Assembly (NCBI GenBank): GCA_017516445.1
Contig: JAFXCZ010000013.1
Location: 210,416-274,415 of the forward strand
Origin: Clostridia bacterium
GTDB lineage: Bacteria; Bacillota; Clostridia; Oscillospirales; Acutalibacteraceae
Direction: 5' to 3'
Length of the DNA: 64,000 bases
Position 1 is the stretch's first letter, and the number at the start of each line of letters is the position of its first letter. Of the stretch, positions 28,540 through 37,072 are shown piece by piece. Below the pieces are notes generated by a model. It was not told where the DNA came from, did no database searches, and saw only the letters and a list, made by a program, of their open reading frames with translations. Both the position numbers and the translations under genes were made by a program.

Positions 28540-31500
28540 TTATTCAGTGCGAGACCACACCTTGTTATAAAAGATTACATCTCTATAAGAATATGTACTA
28601 CTTCCCCAACTTTTATGATATCGTACAGAAACAGGTTCAATAAATGCTTTAGCCGCATTCTCCGCATTAGAAAGTCCATATTTTGCTGTGTATTCTTTGT
28701 TACCAGCAGTTCCCCCTTGCTCAACAGTATATGTATAAGTCAAATCCCAACCTGAAGATTTTTCAAAAATAGCAGATGTTAAATTTGTTCTGTAAAAAGC
28801 ATATTCACCTATAGAAGTGACATTAGCCGGTATAGTAATTTCTGTTAAAGATGTTCCGCAAAATGATGATTTTCCTATTTTAGTTAATGTTGAGGGCAAT
28901 GTAACCTTTTGCAAACTTACACAATTATAAAAAGTATGATTATCTATCTCAGTTATTCCTTCAGGTATATTAGCCTCTGTTAATAATATTCCATTAATAA
29001 ATAATTGCCCATTATTTATACACGGATTGGAATTGCCATCACCAAAATTGATTTTACACCAATCTGTTAAATCGCCGCTAAAATATGCTGTAATTAAATC
29101 TTCACAATTCAAAAAAGCATCTGTTCCAATCTCATTAATCGTTTTTGGAAGAGTTATTTGAATTAAATCTACACAGGTAGTAAAGCCTTCATCTAAAATT
29201 TTTGTTACTGTAATTCCATTATATGTTTCAGGTATCTCTAACACAGTACACAAGGGGGCTGCTTCTCCTGCAGATACAGCATATGTACCATCAGGTAGTA
29301 ACGAATAAATAAGATAATCTGTTGTTACAACATTTTCTGCATTAGCATCAATTTTTATTGTTTGAGTCGTTCCATCATCAAAAATAATAGTAATTACACC
29401 ATTACTATAGGTTATATTTGAAATTCCTCTGCCATCAGCGCCATCTTTACCTGCGGCACCAGTGTCGCCCTTGTCACCTTTATCGCCCTTCGGACCTTGA
29501 GAACCGGTATCACCTTTGTCGCCTTTCGGTCCCTTAACAGAGCCGAGATTCTTTGTATTACCATTAGTATAGGTGATAACAAGTTCGCCATTGGCATCAA
29601 TTTCAGTATTTTCAATACCGACACCATCTTCACCGTCTTGACCTTTAATGTTGCCAAGAGGAATGGTTTCACCAGAGGAGAATGTCATAGAAAGGTCGCC
29701 ATCAACTGTAAGAGTAACTGCAGTAATACTTACACCTTGTTCGCCTTGTTCGCCTTTTTCACCCTTGGCACCCTTAATATTGCCAAGGTTAATAACAGTA
29801 GTATCAGAAAGGGTTATTACAAGCTTATCTTCAATAATTTCAACCATGGAGACACCTGTGCCCGTATCGCCCTTCTCACCTTGGGCACCTTGTTGACCGG
29901 TAGCACCGGTTTCACCTTTATCCCCCTTTTGGCCTTGGGGACCCTGAATTCCCTGTGCACCTTGGGGTCCAATAATTTTGCCAAGATTTACAGGCTCACC
30001 CTCGGTATAGGTAATAATAAGCTCGCCATCGTTATTGATATCAATAGAAGCAACACCTACACCAGTGTCACCTTTATCGCCTTTATCTCCCTTGTTACCT
30101 TGAATACCTTGCTCACCCTGTGCACCTGCAGAACCTGTCGCACCGGTTTCGCCCTTGGCTCCCACAACTTTGCCAAGGTTGATTTTATCGCCATTGGTAT
30201 AAAGAATAACAAGTTCGCCGAGTTCGTTTATAGTAGTGGATGAAATACCGTTACCGGTTTCACCCTGAACGCCTTGCTCACCTTGTACACCGGTAGCACC
30301 CGTTGCACCAATATCGCCTTTGTCACCCTTTTCACCCTTGATATTACCAAGGTTAAGAGTTGTTCCGGTAGTAAGGGTTATTTTAAGGTTGCCGTTTTCT
30401 ATAACGATGGTTTCAATACCCGTACCGTCTTTACCAACTTTACCATCTTGACCTGCAGCACCAGCTTCACCTTTTTCGCCCTTGTCGCCTTTTTCACCTT
30501 TGGCTCCAACTACAACACCAAGGTTTGAAACAGTATTATCTGAAAGGGTAATAACTAGTTCGCCCTTGTTGTTGATTTCGGTCTTGGTTACACTTACACC
30601 GTCTTGACCCGCGGCACCTTTGTCACCTTTGGCTCCTATCACATCGCCGAGTTCATCTCTTTGACCGTTGGAAAAATAAATTACCAAATTGCCGCTAGAG
30701 TTAATCTCGGCACCGGTTACGCTAATGCCTCGCTCACCTTGAACGCCTTGAATGCCTTGGATACCTTGTTCACCTTGGTCTCCCTTATCGCCCTTGTCAC
30801 CTTTATCGCCCTTTGCTCCAACTACGACACCAAGGTTTGAAACAGTATTATCTGAAAGGGTAATAACAAGTTCACCCTTGTTGTTAATTTCAGTCTTGGT
30901 TACACTTACACCGTGTTGACCTGCGGCACCAGTGTCGCCCTTATCTCCCTTTTCGCCTTGGACACCTTGAATTCCTTGTGCGCCAATGTCACCCTTATCA
31001 CCTTTAACACCAACTACAACACCAAGATTTGCGGTTTGACCGTTTGTATATGTAATAACGAGCTCGCCGTCTGTATTGATGTTTGCGGATGAAACGCCAA
31101 TTCCGTCTTTACCGTTCATACCTACAACTTTATCGAGGTTGACAGTCTTACCATCGGAGAAAGACAGCACAAGCTGACCGTCGGCATTAATATTTGCCGC
31201 GGTTATTCCTACTCCATCATTACCCTTTTCGCCCTGAGCACCATCCTGTCCGTCAACTCCGTTGGTACCATCTTTACCGTTATTACCATCTACACCGTCA
31301 GCGCCGTCTTTACCTTTAGCAACACCCAAATTCAATACGCTACCGTCAGTTAAGGTTATCAACAACTCATTTTTATCAGAAAAAGCTGCGGTTTTTATTC
31401 CAACTCCATCTTTGCCTGCGCTAGCCTTAAGCGAAGCCAACCAATCCGACTGAGTACCTGAATATCCATTTTCAACCGCTATTTCATAAGCAGATTTTCC

Positions 31501-31701
31501 GCCAAGGCTTTGTAACCATTCCTGTACAGTACCTTCATAACCATACTTTACAGCAAGCTCATAAGCAGAAAGTCCGTTTTCAACTTTTACAGCAGCAGGT
31601 TTTGTCTCATTTTTGTGGATATATACAGACACTCCTACCGAAATGCCAAGCAACAGAACTATACAAACAACCACTGCGAGTATTTTCTTGAAAATTTTCA
31701 T
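28540..31701 (-). CDS. Giant surface protein: collagen-like repeats, beta-hairpin modules and BspA-type LRR
   Basis: About 1053 residues. Residues 6-28 form an N-terminal membrane anchor. Two copies of a SAYE-A--NGY-GT--WL-SL motif follow. From about residue 88 to 790, collagen-like Gly-X-Y tracts (GEKGDKGD type) alternate with some 13 copies of a 30-32 residue unit of the form GVGI--A-IN--GELVITYTNG--NLG-V-G. Two of those units are identical. The C-terminal part has BspA-type leucine-rich repeats (LQKVTLPSTLTKIGKSSF, LTEITIPANVTSIGEYAF). There is no LPXTG anchor. ATG at 31701 follows GGAGG. Such proteins are thought to be surface adhesins. The highly repeated DNA is prone to copy-number change. 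Confidence 0.85.
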   Translation of the reverse strand: MKIFKKILAVVVCIVLLLGISVGVSVYIHKNETKPAAVKVENGLSAYELAVKYGYEGTVQEWLQSLGGKSAYEIAVENGYSGTQSDWLASLKASAGKDGVGIKTAAFSDKNELLITLTDGSVLNLGVAKGKDGADGVDGNNGKDGTNGVDGQDGAQGEKGNDGVGITAANINADGQLVLSFSDGKTVNLDKVVGMNGKDGIGVSSANINTDGELVITYTNGQTANLGVVVGVKGDKGDIGAQGIQGVQGEKGDKGDTGAAGQHGVSVTKTEINNKGELVITLSDNTVSNLGVVVGAKGDKGDKGDKGDQGEQGIQGIQGVQGERGISVTGAEINSSGNLVIYFSNGQRDELGDVIGAKGDKGAAGQDGVSVTKTEINNKGELVITLSDNTVSNLGVVVGAKGEKGDKGEKGEAGAAGQDGKVGKDGTGIETIVIENGNLKITLTTGTTLNLGNIKGEKGDKGDIGATGATGVQGEQGVQGETGNGISSTTINELGELVILYTNGDKINLGKVVGAKGETGATGSAGAQGEQGIQGNKGDKGDKGDTGVGVASIDINNDGELIITYTEGEPVNLGKIIGPQGAQGIQGPQGQKGDKGETGATGQQGAQGEKGDTGTGVSMVEIIEDKLVITLSDTTVINLGNIKGAKGEKGEQGEQGVSITAVTLTVDGDLSMTFSSGETIPLGNIKGQDGEDGVGIENTEIDANGELVITYTNGNTKNLGSVKGPKGDKGDTGSQGPKGDKGDKGDTGAAGKDGADGRGISNITYSNGVITIIFDDGTTQTIKIDANAENVVTTDYLIYSLLPDGTYAVSAGEAAPLCTVLEIPETYNGITVTKILDEGFTTCVDLIQITLPKTINEIGTDAFLNCEDLITAYFSGDLTDWCKINFGDGNSNPCINNGQLFINGILLTEANIPEGITEIDNHTFYNCVSLQKVTLPSTLTKIGKSSFCGTSLTEITIPANVTSIGEYAFYRTNLTSAIFEKSSGWDLTYTYTVEQGGTAGNKEYTAKYGLSNAENAAKAFIEPVSVRYHKSWGSSTYSYRDVIFYNKVWSRTE

Positions 31702-31801
31702 TTGATATGCCTCCGTATTTTTAGCAAACAATCTTTAATTTAAAAAACTATATTCATATTATACATCCCAAAAATTATAAAGTCTTATGCTTTGAGCATA
31801 G

Positions 31802-31830
31802 TTGAAAAATTTTGTCGAATATAGTATACT
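31802..31830 (+). promoter_or_regulatory. Promoter of the HTH/LRR/kinase operon
   Basis: TTGAAA at 31802-31807 and TATACT at 31825-31830, 17-base spacer. A small inverted repeat TATGC-TTTGA-GCATA (31786-31800) lies immediately upstream, in the region shared with the divergent surface-protein gene. Confidence 0.6.
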
Positions 31831-31860
31831 TATATCATAAGTTTCAAGGGGATGGTTAAC

Positions 31861-32283
31861 TTGGCAAAGGATACTTCGAAAATAGTTGAAGAATTAGAAC
31901 TTTGCGATAATTTTAAAACCTTTTATAACGAAAATCGCAATTATATGATAACTGATTCCTTGTCGGTACTGCTAAATCGATTTATAACCGAAAAAGGACT
32001 TGGAAAATCACAAGTTATAAAAAACAGCGAATTATCTGAGGTTTATGCTTACCAGATTTTTTCAGGGCTTCGCACACCCGACCGCAAAAAGCTTTTATGC
32101 CTTGCAATAGGTATGAAGCTTAATCTTGATGAAGTACAAACCTTGCTAAAATGCGCAGGCTACCCTACTCTTTATGTAAAGCACCCATTTGACAGTGTTA
32201 TAACCTACGGTATTTGCAAAAAACTTTCGGTTGTGGAAATTAACGAGTTGCTTTTTAACTACGATTTGGAAACCTTGGGGTAG
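31861..32283 (+). CDS. Helix-turn-helix protein of a kinase/LRR operon
   Basis: About 140 residues. The centre looks like an XRE-type helix-turn-helix: LNRFITEKGLGKSQVIKNSE, then SEVYAYQIFSGLRTPDRKKLL and AIGMKLNLDEVQTLLKCAG. The C-terminal tail (SVVEINELLFNYDLETLG) is typical of a clostridial group of these proteins. A TTG at 31861, nine bases after AAGGGG, seems the better start; the ATG at 31852 has the purine tract only one base away. It begins an operon with a zinc-ribbon/LRR membrane protein and a protein kinase. It may be a regulator or a kinase substrate. Confidence 0.7.
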   Translation: MAKDTSKIVEELELCDNFKTFYNENRNYMITDSLSVLLNRFITEKGLGKSQVIKNSELSEVYAYQIFSGLRTPDRKKLLCLAIGMKLNLDEVQTLLKCAGYPTLYVKHPFDSVITYGICKKLSVVEINELLFNYDLETLG

Positions 32284-32289
32284 TAAAAT

Positions 32290-33348
32290 ATGAAAACCTG
32301 TCCGTTTTGTAAGGCGGAAATTGCTGAAAACGCGCGCTTTTGCCTTCACTGTATGACAACACTTGAAGAAAAAGAAAAAATTCAAATCCCAACAAATAAC
32401 AAACGGTGGATATTTCACTTATCCACCGCTTTGGTCTTTATATCTATTTTAACTATAGTCCTTGTAATTGTTGACAAAAATTCACACCCTAACATGCCAC
32501 CAAAGACAGTCAGTACAGTTCAAAGCACTTATGAAAATGTATCCTCTCACACAAACACAAGCCACACATTAGTATCAAATTCTTCTGCCACAAATTCCGA
32601 AATAACCAGTAGCGAAAATTCCGAAAGTTCAGTAACAAAGAAACCAAAAAAGGCAAATAGCAGTTCCTCCAAAGCATCAAGCTCTAAAAAAACAAATAGT
32701 AGTTCTTCTAAGGCTTCAAGCTCAAGCTCTTCTTCAGAAGCTCCTGCTCCCCCTTTTACTTATACACTTACGGACAATGAAATTCACATCGTTAAAGGAA
32801 ACGAAAACTTAAGCGGTGCCATAAATATACCAAATACTATTGATGGGTACCCCGTGACACAGATCTTAGCAGGTGCTTTTTTAGAAAACACAAATATCAC
32901 ATCTGTAACCATACCTGAAAACATAAAAAGTATTGAGCAATACGCCTTTATGGATTGCAAAAATCTTGCTGTTGTAAATTTTTCAGAAGGATTGAATTTT
33001 ATTGGTGCCGATGCTTTCAACGGTTGTAATATTAAAACCTTAACCCTACCCAACAGTATCATTAGTATTAATAATAATGCTTTTGATAATTGCCGAAATT
33101 TAACCAATGTAATTCTACCAAACAATCTAGAAAGAATAGAACTTGAATTATTTGCAGGGTGTACCAACCTTACTACAATAACACTGCCTAAAGAATTAAA
33201 ATTAGTTGTTGAATGCGCTTTTACGGGTTGTAATAACATCACCGCAGTTTATTATCCGGGCAATGAAGCCGATAGAGAAAAAATTGTATGGGGATGTAAT
33301 GACTACCCATTAGATCACGCCACTTGGTATTATGGAATTGAAAGATAA
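32290..33348 (+). CDS. Zinc-ribbon, single-pass membrane protein with external LRR domain
   Basis: This 352-residue protein has a clear order. A zinc ribbon comes first (CPFCKAEI...FCLHCM, residues 4-22), then a transmembrane helix at about 41-60 (FHLSTALVFISILTIVLVIV). A low-complexity Ser/Thr/Lys linker runs from about 75 to 150. BspA-type leucine-rich repeats follow from about 155 to 340 (ITSVTIPENIKSIEQYAF and similar). The zinc ribbon should be cytoplasmic and the LRR outside, as in a receptor. It lies between an HTH gene (6-base gap) and a kinase gene. The LRR type matches the C-terminus of the divergent collagen-like protein. Role is unknown. Confidence 0.75.
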   Translation: MKTCPFCKAEIAENARFCLHCMTTLEEKEKIQIPTNNKRWIFHLSTALVFISILTIVLVIVDKNSHPNMPPKTVSTVQSTYENVSSHTNTSHTLVSNSSATNSEITSSENSESSVTKKPKKANSSSSKASSSKKTNSSSSKASSSSSSSEAPAPPFTYTLTDNEIHIVKGNENLSGAINIPNTIDGYPVTQILAGAFLENTNITSVTIPENIKSIEQYAFMDCKNLAVVNFSEGLNFIGADAFNGCNIKTLTLPNSIISINNNAFDNCRNLTNVILPNNLERIELELFAGCTNLTTITLPKELKLVVECAFTGCNNITAVYYPGNEADREKIVWGCNDYPLDHATWYYGIER

Positions 33349-33365
33349 AGTTGGACGAAAATATT

Positions 33366-34067
33366 ATGACAAAGGAACAATTTTTTAAGAACTTATTGAA
33401 TGAATATTCCTTAGTATCAGTACTAAGCGACAAAAACAATTGTACGGTTTACAGAGTAAGAAACAAAAAACTTAAAAAAGATATGATAGTACGCTTTCTG
33501 CCGTTGGGTATTAACGCTTACGAAGAGCTTTGCAATATAAGCTGTGATAATTTGCCTCTTATTTATGATGTAATTGCACTTGATGATGGGCAAATTGTTT
33601 TAGAAGAATTTATAGACGGTATAAATTTAGCACAAGCAATGGAATGTAAAAAATTCACCTACAAAACCGCAAAGCCAATCATTTACTCTGTTTGTAACGC
33701 CTTAAGTGTGTTACATAAAATGGGTTTTGTACACCGAGATGTCAAACCCGAAAATATCATGATAGACAAAAACGGACGGGTTGTGCTAATCGACTTTAAT
33801 GCCTCAAGAAAAATCTCTAATGCAAGTAAGGATACTGTTATAATCGGTACGGTAGGCTACGCTTCACCCGAGCAATTAGGTATCCGTGAAAGCGATTCAC
33901 GTACAGACATTTATGCACTTAGTATTATGCTAAACGTAATGATAACAGGAAAGCACCCAAGTGAAAAAATCGCCAACGGAAAAGCAGGTAGGATTGTGCG
34001 AAAATGCACAAACGTAAATCCTGACGAACGTTATCAAACTATTAAAAAATTAAGCGATGCACTTTAA
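33366..34067 (+). CDS. Atypical Ser/Thr protein kinase
   Basis: About 233 residues of a soluble Hanks-type kinase domain with no membrane or PASTA segments. The catalytic loop HRDVKPENIMID, the activation/substrate motif GTVGYASPEQ and the later SRTDIYALSIML are typical. Three positions are not. The metal-binding DFG is DFN (LIDFNASRK). The usual VAIK lysine position reads IVRF. The glycine-rich loop is LSDKNNCTVY. ATG at 33366 is used; TTG at 33351 is an alternative. It follows the LRR protein gene by less than 20 bases. It may be active with altered metal binding, or a regulatory pseudokinase. Confidence 0.8.
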   Translation: MTKEQFFKNLLNEYSLVSVLSDKNNCTVYRVRNKKLKKDMIVRFLPLGINAYEELCNISCDNLPLIYDVIALDDGQIVLEEFIDGINLAQAMECKKFTYKTAKPIIYSVCNALSVLHKMGFVHRDVKPENIMIDKNGRVVLIDFNASRKISNASKDTVIIGTVGYASPEQLGIRESDSRTDIYALSIMLNVMITGKHPSEKIANGKAGRIVRKCTNVNPDERYQTIKKLSDAL

Positions 34068-34114
34068 TCCCACCGATTTTGACAGCACATTATCACTTTT
34101 AACTATTAACTAAT

Positions 34115-34170
34115 AAAAGCGCCCAAAGGGTTACTCTTTGTGAGAAAGAAAACTCTTTGGGCGCTTTTTA
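34115..34170. terminator. Bidirectional terminator after the kinase gene
   Basis: AAAAGCGCCCAAAG pairs with CTTTGGGCGCTTTT, with an interrupted inner stem and T-runs on both outer sides. It separates the kinase operon from the convergent zinc-ribbon protein gene. Confidence 0.8.
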
Positions 34171-34180
34171 AATAAGCTTA

Positions 34181-34798
34181 TTATCCTTGAATATTTTGAT
34201 TTTTCATAATTCTTTCAATAGCTTTACGATTAACTTTCATTCTAACGAAATTGATTATAAAGAAAATTGGAGAAACAACGCCAAAAATAACGTTAAAAAC
34301 AAGCATACCAATATTTCCGCAACGTTTATAAGAAATGGAGAAATCGGTGTAAACAGTGTTTATGTATTGTGGAAGCCTTTGTGCTGCCTTTTTATTTACT
34401 ATACCAAAGCCAATAAACGTGCCGCCACAAAATAATGCGAAAACAATTCCAAATCCTGTGAAAAATCCGCCAACAAAGTGATTTTCCACAGACATTGCCA
34501 TTCCAATAAGAGCGTAAAGCGAAAAAATAACCGCATAGACTATACCCATAACAATCCAGAACTTAGAAGCAATACTCCAAGCCTTAAGCTCCCAACGAAG
34601 AAGCTTATGCGTATTATCAAGAAACTCACGTTCTTCCGTGTTAAATTCCTCATTAAAAGTCTGAGGCTTTGCGGAAACGGCAAGAGCTTCATTCTGTTCA
34701 GAGGCAGTAGGGATTTCTTTTTCTACGGGTGCTCCGCATTCAATACAAAAAGCAGCACCCTCTTTTATTTCTTTTCCACATTTAATGCAATAACTCAT
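34181..34798 (-). CDS. Zinc-ribbon membrane protein
   Basis: This 205-residue protein has an N-terminal zinc ribbon (YCIKCGKEI...FCIECGAPV, residues 3-25) followed by a variable linker. A region with three to four hydrophobic segments follows (WIVMGIVYAVIFSLYALIG, GFFTGFGIVFALFCGG, IGMLVFNVIFGVVSPIFFII). Zinc-ribbon-plus-membrane proteins are common and mostly uncharacterised in clostridia. It is convergent with the kinase operon, which also encodes a zinc-ribbon protein, so the two may belong to one envelope-related module, but this is only proximity. Confidence 0.7.
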   Translation of the reverse strand: MSYCIKCGKEIKEGAAFCIECGAPVEKEIPTASEQNEALAVSAKPQTFNEEFNTEEREFLDNTHKLLRWELKAWSIASKFWIVMGIVYAVIFSLYALIGMAMSVENHFVGGFFTGFGIVFALFCGGTFIGFGIVNKKAAQRLPQYINTVYTDFSISYKRCGNIGMLVFNVIFGVVSPIFFIINFVRMKVNRKAIERIMKNQNIQG

Positions 34799-34869
34799 AA
34801 CTATATACCACCTTTTAAGTTTACAACACTATATTAACATATATTACTTAAAAATTCAATAAGCCACGC

Positions 34870-34898
34870 AAAAAACTCCGCTCTCGCGGAGTTTTTTG
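34870..34898 (-). terminator. Terminator after the CHAP-domain gene
   Basis: AAAAAACTCCGC and GCGGAGTTTTTT with a TCTC loop, next to the stop codon of the CHAP gene. Confidence 0.85.
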
Positions 34899-34902
34899 TT
34901 TT

Positions 34903-36663
34903 TTATTTCGTCTTTTTATACTTATAGCTTGACCAATCCGAATAATACTTCTCACCGTCAACAGTCTTATAGGTACGAACACGTACATAATAGGTTTTTT
35001 TAGCTTTTAACGACTTGATTGTGTAAGAAGTAGTCTTATAGCTCTTAATTGTTTTTGTCTTTGCCGACTTAAACTTCTTAGAGGTTGAATACTCTATCTG
35101 GTATCCTGTTGTCTGCGAAGACTGCTTTTTAATCTTAACCCTTAAGCTTTTCTTAGCGGCAGTCACCTTAGAAACATTTGTTTCTTTTGGATTGATTTTA
35201 AAGTATAGTGTTTTAGTGCCTGAATAATTACCCTTAAATGTGATTGTTACTTTATATTTGCCAACTTTTTTTCTGCCACTTGCATACTTGACAGTATAAT
35301 CAACATCATTTTTAAGTTTCTTGCCTTTAGCGTCATACACCGTTACACTTGGCTTTTTTGCTTTTCCGTTATATGTATACTCATTAGCAGATAACTTAAC
35401 TGATTTTATCTTGTTAACAGTAGCCGTGCTTGCAATTTTGCCGCAAACTGTGCACTTCTTAGCAATTATGCCACTTTTGGAAGTAGTCGCTTTTTCAGTA
35501 GTGGTTTTATATGAATGAGTTATAGTTCTTGACTTGCCACAAACATTACAGGTACTATCACATTTATTGCTGTAGGTATGGTCATTTGTGGCTAGAATAG
35601 TCGTTATAGAAGTTTTTGAACCACAACGTGAACAATGCTTTGATTTAATTCCATCTTTACCACAAGTAGCATTCGTATCAACAGTATAAGCAGAAGAATA
35701 ATTATGACCTAATGCAGTTATTGTTTTTGTTTCTGTTTTAGAACAACCTTTACATTTGCGGGATTGTTTACCTGCTACAGTACAACTTGCCGATTTTGTA
35801 ACCGACCACGCTCCATAAGAATGAGAGCCGCCAGTAGTGAACGAAGCTTCTTTACTCCAATATTCCGTTCCGTTTACAATTGCAAAAAACTTATAATAGT
35901 ATTTTGTCGAGTGAATAAGGGTTAAATTTAATTCCGTATTCATATTGTAATACGGCAGCATATAAGTATGCCCTGCATACGATTGACTGGGTGCTTCATA
36001 TTTTGACCATCCGTCAGAATAAGTGCCTCCATCCTTTCGGATTTTAATACCTATTTTAGTAACCGTATAACTTGAAGGCTTATCGACTCTACCATAAAGA
36101 ATTGCATTAGTTTCAGTAATTGTATTTCTGCTTGACTCGATAGATAAGCTAACTGAACTAGAAGCATTTTCTGTAAGATAAATAAAACCTACCAAAACAC
36201 TCGATGAATAGCTTGATTTATTACTACCAACTGTACTATTGCAAGTAGATCCATTTATAATTCCATCTCCATTGTAAGCCGTACCATTCGTATTTAGCAT
36301 TCCGCCTTCATTTACAGTCATTTTTGCGCCGTTAACACTTACAACATACCCTACGTGACCGTATCCGCTGTTTGTCCATACTGCAATCGACTTTGCCGTT
36401 GGGGTAGTTCCTACAGAATAACCTGCATTTTGAGCTGATGTATACCAATTCTTTGCGTTACCAAAATTAGGTAAAGCAACACCCGTATTATCATATGCCT
36501 GTTGCCAAGCATAATAAGTACATCTTACAGTAGTTACTCCGCTGATTGTTTGCCATTTTCCATAAGGATTTGTTTCAGCATTAACAATCACTCCAAATGG
36601 GACTATTGCAATTATCAAAATTATCGACAAAATGAGTGCGGTTATTTTTCTAATCTTTTTCAT
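34903..36663 (-). CDS. Secreted CHAP-domain protein with Cys-pair repeats, Ig-like and FN3 domains
   Basis: About 586 residues. A signal peptide (LILSIILIIAIVPFGVIVNA) is followed by a CHAP-type cysteine peptidase/amidase domain, residues ~30-165. Its likely nucleophile is C in TVRCTYYAWQQ and its histidine is in GYGHVGYVVSV. A fibronectin-like segment comes next, then several CxxC-containing modules with GHNYS and HTYS spacers. An MBG/Ig-like region (YTYNGKAKKPSVTVYD) and a C-terminal FN3 domain ending in a lysine-rich tail complete it. It probably cleaves peptidoglycan or peptides outside the cell. The start follows GGAGGAGA. It is divergent from an XRE regulator across two palindromes. Confidence 0.8.
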   Translation of the reverse strand: MKKIRKITALILSIILIIAIVPFGVIVNAETNPYGKWQTISGVTTVRCTYYAWQQAYDNTGVALPNFGNAKNWYTSAQNAGYSVGTTPTAKSIAVWTNSGYGHVGYVVSVNGAKMTVNEGGMLNTNGTAYNGDGIINGSTCNSTVGSNKSSYSSSVLVGFIYLTENASSSVSLSIESSRNTITETNAILYGRVDKPSSYTVTKIGIKIRKDGGTYSDGWSKYEAPSQSYAGHTYMLPYYNMNTELNLTLIHSTKYYYKFFAIVNGTEYWSKEASFTTGGSHSYGAWSVTKSASCTVAGKQSRKCKGCSKTETKTITALGHNYSSAYTVDTNATCGKDGIKSKHCSRCGSKTSITTILATNDHTYSNKCDSTCNVCGKSRTITHSYKTTTEKATTSKSGIIAKKCTVCGKIASTATVNKIKSVKLSANEYTYNGKAKKPSVTVYDAKGKKLKNDVDYTVKYASGRKKVGKYKVTITFKGNYSGTKTLYFKINPKETNVSKVTAAKKSLRVKIKKQSSQTTGYQIEYSTSKKFKSAKTKTIKSYKTTSYTIKSLKAKKTYYVRVRTYKTVDGEKYYSDWSSYKYKKTK

Positions 36664-36686
36664 ACTTATCTCCTCCAAAACGAAAA

Positions 36687-36728
36687 TGTAACAATTCGTT
36701 ACATAATTATTGTAACAAAATGTTACAA
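36687..36728. promoter_or_regulatory. Paired palindromic operators
   Basis: Two 17-base palindromes, TGTAAC-AATTC-GTTACA (36687-36703) and TGTAAC-AAAAT-GTTACA (36711-36727), have identical half-sites and centres 24 bases apart. They lie in the short divergent gap between the CHAP gene and the XRE regulator gene, where they would cover promoters. The XRE protein encoded next to them is the likely ligand. Confidence 0.75.
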
Positions 36729-36761
36729 TAAAGTCAAGAGATTATTGGAGAAGATTCGCCT

Positions 36762-36980
36762 ATGAATAAAAATTCTGGTTTAATCGGTTTGAAAATAATT
36801 CGGAAACAAAAGCATCTTAATCAGCAGAAAGTTGCAATGGATTTAAACATAAGCCGTGAAGTTATATCTTACTATGAAAACGGCAAACGCAATCCTGATA
36901 TAGATATGCTTAGAACACTATCAAAATATTTTAATGTATCAATTGATTTTTTGGTAAATGGTGAAGAATATAAAAAATAA
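36762..36980 (+). CDS. Small XRE-family transcriptional regulator
   Basis: This 72-residue protein consists of a single Cro/C1-type helix-turn-helix: GLKIIRKQKHLNQQKVAMDL, NISREVISYYENGKRNPDID and LRTLSKYFNVSIDFLVNG. It has no sensing domain. It is transcribed divergently from the CHAP-domain gene, and two palindromes sit between them. Autoregulation with control of the CHAP gene is the simplest model. A ribosome site (TGGAGAA) precedes the ATG. Confidence 0.88.
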   Translation: MNKNSGLIGLKIIRKQKHLNQQKVAMDLNISREVISYYENGKRNPDIDMLRTLSKYFNVSIDFLVNGEEYKK

Positions 36981-37044
36981 ATTTTTATATCCCTCGGCTT
37001 TGCCGACACATTAACTCTTCACTATTCACTATTATCTATTCACT

Positions 37045-37072
37045 AAAAAACTCCCTTTCGGGAGTTTTTTCA
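37045..37072. terminator. Bidirectional terminator, XRE gene / ypeB
   Basis: AAAAAACTCCC and GGGAGTTTTTT around a TTTC loop. The preceding 40 bases contain short repeats of a TTCACTATT type that are also seen, more loosely, before the hairpin at 34115. Confidence 0.85.

Noticed and set aside
29497-30243. 248-codon plus-strand ORF opposite the collagen-like gene (and similar ones at 30274-30528, 30604-30840)
   Set aside because: They are antisense shadows of the Gly-X-Y repeats: Thr/Phe/Ala-rich, no ribosome sites, no relation to known proteins.
28540-31701. Phage tail fibre
   Set aside because: The SAYE...GTEEWL and collagen motifs also occur in tail fibres, but no phage structural genes are near, and the protein has an N-terminal membrane anchor and C-terminal BspA-type LRR.
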